From Diplolepis rosae (taxonomy: Eukaryota; Arthropoda; Insecta; Hymenoptera; Diplolepididae), in contig JAPYXD010000250.1 of assembly GCA_030998225.1 (NCBI GenBank), forward strand, positions 434,001 to 498,000: DNA of 64,000 nucleotides. Direction: 5' to 3'. Position numbers and translations under genes: made by a program. Positions 36,401 through 48,400 of the stretch are shown here, in pieces (the stretch's first letter is position 1; each line of letters begins with the position of its first letter). The notes beneath the pieces were generated by a model that did no database searches, was not told the DNA's origin, and worked only from the letters and a program-made list of their open reading frames with translations.

Positions 36401-39400
36401 CTATGTTCGAAAAAGGATTTATATTCCAGAAGGTAACCGTTGTTGTCGAGCACGTTTGATAAAAGGCCGGTTTTTTAATGAAGAATTAAGTCGTTTACGT
36501 GTATATTCGAATTTCGCGAAAGTAAAAGATTCAGAGCTATCGGAATTACTTGAAGGTTTGACTATTGAATGTGACACCATGATTCTAGACAGAGTCGAGA
36601 ATCGTGAATTCTTTATTGGAAGAAAAAGTACATCTTTTTACAGGTTTGCCATGGGAAAATATTATCGAAATGCGCGAAATGCTAACGTCAGTGCGAAACA
36701 ATCAAACCCGCGATGCAACACAAGCTCTCGTCGTGTTCTTATTAAAATTAAGATCAGGAAAATCCAACAAAATGATTGCTGCACTTTTGCAATTAGAACG
36801 AGAACACCTTGTTTCAGACTATGCCGCTTCTATCATGAACTCTTTTAAGAAAGATGTATTACCCTCCCGATTTGGATTGGACGCTATTTCTAGATGTGAG
36901 CTGATTGATATTAACACTACTGATATCCCTAAAAGGTTCTTCAATTTTACTGATGAGCTAATGTTAATTTGTGACGGTACATATGCCCGCCATCAGAAAA
37001 GCAGTAACAATAAGTACCAGTGAAAATCTTATTCGGGACAAAAAAAGCTTTCCTTATGCAAGCCTTTCACTATCTGTACAACAACCGGACGAGTACTAGA
37101 CATGGCAGGACCATTGTAACAAAGTTACATAAGTGCCCCCGGGGGGCACGGCCCTGCGGGCTAGATCCGCGGGAAGGCGACCCGACATGCCCTGCGGTCA
37201 CGCACTGTCGCCAGTTCCTGCGTCCCGTCCGACAGTTGAATCTAGGTCAGAGTGTCGTTTTCCGTTTTGTCTTTGCTTCGCGGTGTTTGTGACAGATAAT
37301 TGTAAGTCGTAATAAACTTTATTATTGAGATTACTCCTTTTATTGTGTGCACCTTCTCGGCGTTCCCTCCTTCCCTTCCCTCAGTTTGCGATCCCGGTCA
37401 CAAACTTGGCGCCCAACCAAAATAACCCACGAAGTCCTTCAGCCGAGAAAGCACTTAGAACAGTAAAAAATTACCAAGTGATAAATAAAGTGAGTAATGG
37501 AAAATTCAGTGAGTAAATAATGAAAGTGACCAAAAATAAATAATAGGAATAGCAGACATCACGAGTGAGAAAGATAGAAATAGATTAATGAAATTAAGGT
37601 CAGGAAAAATAAAAAAAACAACAAAAAAATGGCCAATAAAAATGAAATAAGCGAAAATGAAAAAACAAAAAAGATAGAGTTGGAAAATAAATTGTCGAAA
37701 AGTAAATTAAGAGGTGCAGAGAGCGAAAATAGTGAAATAGCGGGAAATAAAATAAGAGAGGTAGAATTTTTAGAAATAAGAAATAAAGAGGTAGAATTAG
37801 GGAAAGATAGAAGAATAGAAATAGAGTTTAGGGAGAGACAGCATGCCAACAAAACGGGTACAATACCTAAAGCCACAATACGTAGCATAGAGACAATTTC
37901 AAGACCACGTGACAAAGACGGACAAAGCAAGGACACACTACAGAAACACAACGAAAACACAGAAATAATAAATAGTACCCACAAAGGCATGCTCTCTCCT
38001 AATACGCAAAATACGTTAGGTTATTGACGAATATTAGAGGAAGAAGAGAATTTAGATTTAGATGAAATAAAATTTCAGTAATTAGAATTATAGTACTTAG
38101 AGAGAGAACGCGAAATAAAAATAAGCGAAATGAAAAAACTAGATAAGGAGAGGCTAGAAATCGAAAAAATAACTAAGGGAAAATTGGAAAGGGATAAATT
38201 AAAGCTAGAAATATACAAAAGAACGCAAAGGGAAGAAAAAGATAGAACATTCGAAATAGACTCATTTACACCTTTCCAGATCATGCTAAACTGGCCGGTT
38301 AAATTCTGAAACAATATAGACGATAGCCCAACATATTTCTTAAATAGTTTATTAAGATTCAAAAAAGGGTATGGAATCAACAAACAAGATATCCTAGAAA
38401 ACTTAGATGCCGTCCTAATAGAAGCTGAAAGTTGGTATCAAGTAAATAAAAGAAATTGGCACAGCATAGAAGAGTTTATACAAGAATTTAAACAAGTTTA
38501 TTTAAATGAGAGATACCTAGAGATAATTCACAACAAAATAAAATTTTGCAACCAAAAGAAAAACCAAGAAATTCACACTTTCATAACAGAAATGAAACAA
38601 TTATTCGAGAAATTAGAACCACTCCCCAGTCTGGAATGGCAATTTAAAAAATTTTACGAGAATTTAAGACTCGAATATAAAATTTACATTACAAGAAATT
38701 CATTTAAAAATTTTGCAGAATTAGAAATACTTGGACGCGAATGAGAAGCAGATATGGCAAAATCAAGAATGAAAGGTCAACAAATTAAAATATGGGAAAA
38801 CAATAGGAATGACAGATTGTATATAAGAGAACAGGAGAGAAACCAAGAGCAACAAAACAATTAAAGCCATGAAAATAGTTATGAAAGACAAAATAATAGT
38901 GAATACGAATTACACAACATACAAAACAGACCACAATTCCAGCCAAGATATGCCAACAACGGAACGAGATACTATATTTCTATAATAACCAGAGAAGTCA
39001 AAACACATACCCACAAAATCGAGGTATTAACGAATTTCAAAATAGAGTAAGATTTAACTATAACCAAAATTCCAGATATCCAAATCCAAATAATTGGTTT
39101 GGAAAAGAGGAAGATCAAATACCCAGAAACAGCAACAGACAACATATAGAATGGAACCGCAAATTACCAGAACTAACATACAACCTGAAAGACGAAAACC
39201 GAAGAAGAGAACTAGAGGACATGGAACAGAACAAACGAGAAACAAATGACAATAATAAAGGAAGATATCAAGAAAATAAAAAATGGGAGTTGAACCCAAA
39301 GGCAAGAGAGTTCACCCAGTACAGGGGAAAAAAAGGAGAAAACAATAACAATACAGCACAACAGCCAATAAAATGTTATAATTGCGGGGGCAAAGGACAC

Positions 39401-42400
39401 ATGCAACGCGACTGTTGGTACAGTCAGGGAAACGCAAACGGAGGCTATTAGAGGCGAGTAGTAGCTTAGATCTCTTGCGAGCATTGTCGCTCGTCGCGCA
39501 ATAACCCTCATTATGCGCCTAGGCACATAATATACTATTTCCACCCCCTTCCTGTCAAAAGGAATAAAGTGTCAATTATTCTTTCTGATTATCTTAATAC
39601 ACTTTACAATATATATTTGAGGCATGAAAATCGGTTCTGTCAATTTTGAGAAAATCGAATTTTTTTATTTTTCTAAATTTGTTTATAACTTTTGTAAAAA
39701 AATTTTTTTGAAGTTTTTATTTGGAGTAAATTAGTTTTATAATGGTGCAAACTTATCCATTACATATGAATCAATTTAAATTTTTTTTTTTTCTTTCTTT
39801 TTGGTCAACTTAAGTGTATATGGTATGTTCCATGCCAAATCGGACAGGTTAAGGACTCCATGTTTCTGATTTACTTTAAATTTTGAAGATTTTTAGGCTA
39901 ACATAAGTAATAAAGAAACACAATATTTGAAATACTTTCATGCATTATTTAAAAAGTTATGGGATAAACAAAAAAAAATATATGTTTTTGTTGTTTTTCA
40001 ATTATTTAAAAACTCAAACTAGGAAAAATTCTGAAACAAATTACACACACGTATCATTATATAGCGGATGCAGTAGCTTTTTCGGAAAAATGTTTACTCC
40101 AAATTTAATAACAAAAAATTTTTTTTTCAAATAAATTGATTTTTTGAAAAAACGCCATTTTTGAAAAATCTGAAACTGCTTGCATTTGAATCTGCAATTA
40201 TAATTTATTAAAAGGAAAATTCGAAATTTATTTGAAAAAAAATTTGATTTTTTATTAAATTTTGAGTAAAAATTTTTCCGAAAAATGCTACTACATCGGC
40301 CATCTAATGATACGTTTGTGTAATTTTCTTCAGAATTGTTTCTAGTTTCAGTTTTTAAATAATTGAAAAAGAACAAAAACATATTTTTTTTGTTTATCCC
40401 ATAACTATTTAAATAATGCAGGAAAAAATTTCTAATTTTGGGTTTCTTCATTATTTATGTTATTCTATCAATCTTTAAAATTTCAAGTAAATCAGAAACA
40501 TGGAATCCTAAATCCGTCCGATTTGGCATGGAACATACCATATATACGGACGTGATAACATTTACCGTCTACGGGAGCATGTTTGGTGTTGTTTGGTGCG
40601 TTACGCTAAGCCACATTTTATCCACTAGCACGAAAACCCCTTGCTGTCCCGAAATTTTCTGAAGGGGTTAAAAAGCTAATGGAATGAGAGACATTTTGGC
40701 ATTGTATTCAAGAAAATTGAAGGGGGCAAAAGTGTTCAAAAATTGAAACTTTTTCTTGTTTTTCAATTTTTTTGATGAAAATTCATTTTTTTAAATTTGA
40801 AAATACAATAATATAACACGTTTCGGGAAATATCACCAAAAATGATGGTAAAATGTGAAAATTCATATGACAAAATATACCTTTAAAGATGTGTATGTAT
40901 ATCTTTCGCGTTTACATTATATGACATTCCATAGGTTGAAATATTACTTTCACGGAACATTATAATCGGAAAGTTCGAAAAAGTTCCCATCAGAGTTCAA
41001 ACGTTGGAATCGTAGATGGTACTTTTTCTCCTCCTTAAAAACGCGTCGGCCAATAAGAGAACATTAGACTTCTAATACAAGTTCCAAAATTTTGAACCGT
41101 AATTGCGAGAGTAGTCTAGTGGCGTTAGTTGTAGGACGTAGGTGTATTAAAAGCTGAAAGTCGTAGGTTCAATTCCCCCTCGGTTGGACCCATTTAGGTA
41201 GGTTTTTTCAGCTAAAAGATTTGCCACTTGACAAATAAATGAAGGGAATCGGCAAGGAGCAATGAAGATCAACAGTGGCACTACGAACTGATGCAATGAA
41301 AAAAATAATAATTTTCTTCAATTTGGAATTATTACCATCGGAGATGGTAAAATCCACTTTTATTGATTTGACTTTCTAAGCCCTAGTGTAGTTGAAATAT
41401 GAGAATGCTCGAAAGTGAAACGTACCCATCATAGATGGTAAAAATTTGCCTCAATGTTTCCATTTTCACGACAGACAGCGAGTAATGATTGAAACAATAA
41501 ACTTTACCATTATGATGGGACTTTTTCACAACTTTTTCCAATAGTTCTGGTTTACTCTCTAAAACTGTACTTCTGCTCACGAAACGTATTACATTTAGCC
41601 ATCAAAATTCTTTCCGTGTATAAACTGTATGTTCTCGCAATAAACTCAAAAACCTCTATATAACAAGTTTCCATAGCGTCATAAAAGGTTTTAAGGAATA
41701 CGTCTGGAATTTCCAACCTTGAAATTTAAGCAATCTTCGCGTATTATAGTTTATTTGAGTGAAGCATCAGTAATTCAGGTCTTGATAGATATTAAGAACG
41801 ATATAATGAAACGAAAACCACAGAAAAAAACGTGTCATTAAAATGTTTTATTCAAGTTACTAAAGAGTACACGGAGGCTATGCAAACTGCCAAATTTAGT
41901 GAATATTACAGGAGCCTGCGTTTTCTTCATCAAATTTCGAAAAGGGGAAAGGTGCTTTTGAATAAAATCGAATTAATTAGCACAAAGCTATTATAATGTT
42001 ACGTCAGAAACGTAACACTTCTCTCTTTAAAAAGATCTCCTCGTTTTATGTAAGGATCGGAAGGATCCTCTCTAAGGGATGAGGAATAGTCAGTGATTGA
42101 GAATGGTTAATAATATAAAATATATTTATTGACGATAAAATTATAATGAATAAGCACCATGGAAATGGAAATTGAATTGTATTGCTGAAGTACCCTTGTA
42201 ATTACCCTGAGTTGTAACTTGCTTGGTGATGAAATGATTCCAGTAGAGCGAATGTGGTAACTTGAGTCCTCACTTGTAATCCTTGAGATAGATGTTGTCA
42301 GATAGGAAATTCGTAGTCCAGCCGATTGATATAGTTGATTCTTTGATCCCAGTTTCAAAGAGAATTTTGAAGGCGGTTCCCCTTCACTTTTAAAGTCGTT

Positions 42401-45400
42401 GAACTCAGCGTCGAATTAGAATTGGTTTGGCTAGCGGTAAAAATCTGGTGAAGCTGGACTAGACTGACTGGATTGCACTCGCGGTATAGATTTGATGGCA
42501 CTGGACTAGACTGGACTGAACTCGCGGTGTAGAGATGATGGCACTGGACTGACTTCTCTGGGAACCTTCGCTTTTTATAGAACATGTTATTACCAATCCC
42601 ATGTTATTACCAGTCGCATGTTATTAAAAGTTACATGCTTTTACAAGTTACATGCTTTTACAAGTTACATGTTGTGACTGTAGTGTGTGTGATAAATGCA
42701 TGTAGTAGTGCGTTGGTACTGTAGGGCTTCATTCACTTTCTCTCTGGGTCAGTCGATTTGTTATAATGTGTGGGTATTATAACGACACATGGTAATTTCA
42801 TATTGATCATCCTATTGATCTGTAGATTTGTCTATAACTTTCGTCGATAAAATCACACTCGCTGTAATTCTGTCTTGATCCCTTTATTGGTTTCTTAATC
42901 TGCTTGTTACTTGTGGCCGTAGAGTCGCGGGACGTGACAATAAGGACACAATATTTATTTGTTAACAAAAACAAAACTGCCGTGAACAACATGAAATTTG
43001 AAAAAAAGAAATTATAATTATGCAGTGCTGTTTTACGTTGTCTTCTTCCTGTTCTTTTATTTCTAATAGCCTTATACTATCGGATCTCTGAGATGTAAGT
43101 GGAAAGTGGAGAACACATTCTTGTTTGCTAAAGTCCTAGGTGATCTGGGCCAAATCTGAGTTGATGTCGTAGTTCCAAGTAAGCACTCTTGTGTCTTCGC
43201 GATTTACTAGTGCACACATCTGCTTTCTTAACTCGTACCTAATAGTGTTAACATAAAGAAGAGTTTTTAAACAGAAGAAGACAGTACTTTTGAATTGCCA
43301 GTCTTTCACTACTCTTGTCTTTTAATAACCCTATTTGTAGTATTGAAAAGATGAATTCCATGTTGTTTCGATATTTGACGGGATGTAAATTGTCTAGCTC
43401 CAGATCGCGACATACTATTAGCACTTTCGGCTAATCGACTACTCGCGAGCTTCTATATAACAAGAACCCGAATCTTAGCAGTCAAAGTATAGGGTGCGCC
43501 ATCTCAATCTGGTTAATGGAAATATTGAATAACTTTGACAATTCTCAATATAATTCGGAAAGTTTTTTTTTTTTATCAAGCTTACCCTTTTACAATTTAT
43601 CTCAACTAGTTCCAAAAACAATATCGATTAAGTGACCGCCGTTACTGGCGAGACAAAAGCGAGCTCTTTTTTGGATATTTTCCATCACAATTGACCAGCA
43701 TCTTAGGCGATATCGCTGCCATTTCGGCTCGAATGTTGTATTGTATATTGACTTTCCACCAAAATCCCCGGATTTGTCTCCACCGGACTTCTTTTTGTGG
43801 GGATTTTTGAAATGTAAAATTTATGCCAATAAACCAAAGACCATGGAAGAGCTCAAAAACAACATTCGAAGCGATATGGCAGAGATATCGCTCGAGACGC
43901 TGGTCAATGTGATGGAAAATGCCAAAAAAGAGCTCGCTTTTGTCCGTAAAGTGGGAAAAAATATTTTTCACGGTTAGAGTAGTTCTGCTTCGTATCAGAT
44001 TGCTCGAGTTACTGTGATCTTAATTTGAATTAAATTAACTTCGAAGGCTTTTAGCGATGATGCTTAAGCGGGGGATTATCATGTTTTCGGTTTTTATTTG
44101 AGACGATATTGTGAAAAGAAATTTCCATTGATTGAGCATTCATATCTCTTCTATAATATTAGAAGGAGGCTATGGATATCGGAAATTTGGAAACATTGGA
44201 TGTCTAAATACTTATTAACCCAATTTCTGTTACTCTTTGCAAAGTGAAATTTTTGATGGTGCCGCAATTTTCTTTTGTTAACATATTTGGATCATATTTT
44301 ATGGTACCAAAGTTTTAATAAATCAGGTACCAATTTCAAATAATTAAATCAATTTTTCAATTTTTTCATTCATTTTGTCTTTGCTTCTGCTACCTAGTTA
44401 TCGTCCTTGATATTCTCTTGCATTCTCCTATTCATTAACTACATTAAATTAAAATTACTTACTGAAAACAATCTCTGTAGTAGTAATTAAACAATTGCTT
44501 GAGCATATACCCGTTAATAGGACACTGTAATGTAACGTAATGTACCTATAATAAATATATAATTAAATTTCCCAGCCGATTGATGCGTTTACGGACGAAA
44601 TAGCTTTCTCGTGCTTAAATATGTATGCAAAATATTTACCACACGCTCAGTTGAGATGGATACAATCTCCTACTTTCCCTTTCGGGTCATTCAAAACAGT
44701 ATCATGGATTTTATTGATCATTTCTGGCGTAGTGATTCCATAAGACGGACCAGAATCCGAATAATATTTATCGAGCTCGGCCTTATTTTCTGATATGGTT
44801 TTTCCACGTAAAAAGTAGTCTTTAATCAACATACAAAATTTACTTTTTTTCATTTTTCCAAAAACTTCGGAGGTTGGTTGCTTTTAGACACTCTAACTTG
44901 TAAACTAATAAATTAATTAGGCTCAAATTTTGACAGAAGATGATTGAAGGATGGAACTTGTCAATAATGATAGCCGTTTGTTATTAGTGGCGACCTCTCA
45001 CAGAAATATCACGTCAATATCAAACACCCTAGAATATGCACATTTATTGATATTCATATATACGTACACAATGACAGTTCATATTGTCTATTTCGATGAT
45101 ATTGGCAAAGTGCTTGGTTGAGGGGTGCTTCAAGGTGGCACGCGATCTTTGTTACGTACGACTCTTAAGAAAAAAAAATAAAAGTAAAAATTAATTATTT
45201 TTTTTATTTGCACACGTGAAGGCTACACAAACCGTAACACACGAATGTGTCTTTTTTATTTTTGTGGTTCCGTGGTCTTTCTACCCTCGGCTGAGGGTGC
45301 CTTATCTCCACCAATTTTTCTTAATGCTATTGTGATAGGATTAAAGAAAAATGAGTTTATAAACGAAAGTTGGTTAAAAAGATTCCTAATTGTGTAATGG

Positions 45401-48400
45401 TTTTATTGAATTTAAAAAATAATTATTACAAAGATTATGAATGATACGGACTCACCCTTATTTGATACTTAATCCTACCTGTCGAGAAGGATGACGACTG
45501 GGCCTTAGTTTCCTTTCAGGATTGTGACTCTAAGAGAAGTCACTCAAGTTTTTCTGCTGCACACACACATGCACGTTATTCCTATCACTTTGACGCCCTA
45601 GTTTTGGGAAAAGAATAAGGTGGATGGTTTCCAACCAGAGAACAAACAGTACGTTTAAATTGTTTGTTCTCTCCACTCTTGTTTTTTTTCGCAACCCTAG
45701 TGCTGGTTTTTTTGAAAAGGAAAATGTCCCCGTCGTTTTGAGATTCGACGGAATGAAGTTCTCTTTTGTGTTCGACCCCAAGCTGTCAACGCACTATTAG
45801 TATATTCCACTAACCGACCACCGGCGTGCCCTAATGCTAGGGCGCGAATCGTAATGGTGAGAAAAAAATATCTTTTTCAAAAAAAGGATATTTTTTCCCG
45901 TGTGACAACCCCGCGAAAGGCTTCTGTCGGAGAGAAGATTGAATATTATTTTCGTCCGCCCACTGTGTACTCACGAGACTTTGTTCGATTTACTGACACC
46001 TGTTCCGAACCGCGGACGGGCAAAAGCAAACAACCGGGCTTTACTCCTTTAAACTTCTTGATCGAGTCAAGAAGCTTGTAAGACCGCGTTTTCTGATTTG
46101 AAATTGATTCTTTATTATACACTTGTATCGATGTCACTTGGAGAAGGTAATTTTGATGACTTAGAATTTTATGTGGAACATGCTGACCAGGAATTTGGAA
46201 ATAATGGATGTCTAAATACTTGGTAGCCTTAATTACTTTCATGTCTATTGCCAAACTGAGAAATTTTTCCTCTTTCTGCTACGTAATCGTTTTCTTTTCT
46301 TTTCGATCCGTAGAATTACTGAATAAGAGGTCGATGTTAATTTTAACCCTTTAGGTTTGTTAGTTTTGATTCTGAACCCTCCTTCTTCTTTTTACGTATT
46401 TCTCATATTAAGAAGATAGTGGTTCAGATCTAACATTTTACTCACTGGCTATGACAAGTCGTGGCTATCCAAGTTTCAAATAATCCATTTCCATTATCTA
46501 TGTATTGTACTTCTGTTGGGTATGGATAGGTATGATAGGAAATGTTCCGTAGGCATGACATCGATACCAGTAGTTGAGGAATTTTAATGTTTGTTATATA
46601 AAATATGGAAACACGTATATGGTCCGCGAGTACACGTGTGCGGATGAGTGCAAGCTTTTTATGAAATCGGCGACAGTTCTTACGTGCGCGTATTTTTTTG
46701 TTTATTCATCTCACTCCTCATCCTTCTCCCTGTTACATTACATTCTGTTTCTAATTAAATTTGGGCATCGTGATGTGAGGTACATTTCTTAATTTTCCCG
46801 TATTTTATGGATTTATAATTAGGTGTCAGGTAATTAAATACACGTCGTGTGTGCGTATTTAGTTACCTGATGTCGGTTTGGAATTAATCCGAAATTTTAT
46901 TTACCTATTTGTTTGGAGACATGATATACATATATATACATATATACATACATACATGCATATATACATATATACTCATATATATACAAATATATACATA
47001 TACATATATATAATAATAATAAAAAAAAAGAAGAAATGAATTTCTCAAAGTTTTGATATTATTCCCCTTCGGTCTTGTGAACTGACCTCCTTTTCATTAC
47101 ATTTTGTGCTGAGCCTACAACATACTCAGGTTACAAGCACCAAGAATAAAAATTCGTCGCGTTCACCTGTAGTAGCTAATTTCGATTGAAATCGTTTAAT
47201 GACCCCTGTTAGTTGTCCTGATTGAGAAAGAAGTTATTTTATTTTTATTTTTGGTCGCTCGTAACAACCTTATTTGCTACTTTTGAGATAATTTAATGTG
47301 CAATTCACAATGATTCTAATTACACTGGCCGACCAAAAAAATTTTTATGTTTACTGCAGAGTATGAAACAACTCTTTTAGGACTATTCGGGCACGCTGGG
47401 TCCAAAAATGACCATTATCTTGCTCAATCAGATCTTGTTTTTGCGATATTGCAAAAAAACCGTTTTTTTATATTTAATACCATTTTGTCAATTTTTATTC
47501 GATTACGTTAAAATTTCAACACATTAAATAAGATGGATAAAGCTACAAATTTAGTGAATTTTATTGAAATTAGACAAAAATTGTTTGTATAACAACGCTT
47601 TGAACTTTGACAATTGCCGAATTTTGGCTTACAAATCGACTTTCGTTCGTTTAAAACATGATTTTCGAAGGAAACAACTTTATTAATGTATATAATTTAA
47701 GGTTAATTAATTAAATTAGGAGCCATAGCTACATGATGGATGTTCTTTAGTTGAACTAGTTGATGAAAAAAAATATATCAATTTCAATATTTGCATATCG
47801 AAAAAAACGATTTTTTGCAATATCGCAGAAACAAGAGCTGGTTGAGCAAAATGATGGTCATTATTGGATTCGAAAATTTAAGTAACATGTATCTGACTAT
47901 TAAAAGATGATACTTCTACATTAATTCTGTTGAAAAATCTATTGCTAAATTTACATATTAGGTCTAATTATTGTATATATTCTATTTAAATATTTTCTTC
48001 TGAAATCTATTTTATCCTATATGACATTACATTGAAAAAAATTTCTGTGAAAAAAGGAACTCTTCCACTCTGCTGGGTATCGAGCCCAGGACCTTTCACT
48101 TGCCGGTCGAATGCTCTATCGTCTGAGCTACGGAGGTTCCACACAACTTTTCTCACAGAATCTATTTACGCCTATTTGGCTACGGATATATCATGAACCA
48201 GTCACTAATTTTTCTAAATCATTTCAGCTCGATACCCAGCGGAGTGGAGGAGTTTCTTTTTTCACATAAATTTTGTTTACACTCTTTTACCATACGATTT
48301 GTGATTTTTCTAAAAAAATGTCAACTCTTAATATCTCAAAAACCTGACGTGTTGAAAAAAAACAGAGGCCAGATTTGGAATCAGCACAGAAAACGACTTT

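Noticed and set aside
37559..38383. Minus-strand ORFs rich in Leu/Ser/Phe (37559-37990, 38075-38383)
   Set aside because: Antisense shadows of the Lys/Glu/Ile-rich gag leader.
39054..39544. Minus-strand hydrophobic ORFs that look like membrane proteins
   Set aside because: Antisense to the gag zinc-knuckle region and the M1 fragment.
39940..40451. Pair of similar proteins on opposite strands
   Set aside because: Produced by the two arms of the long hairpin; low-complexity Asn/Lys/Phe composition.
41100..41185. Functional tRNA gene
   Set aside because: The acceptor and anticodon stems do not pair; a SINE-like tail follows.
48056..48140. Functional tRNA gene on the minus strand
   Set aside because: A and B boxes are present, but U33 is missing, the acceptor stem is poor and it is part of a foldback.
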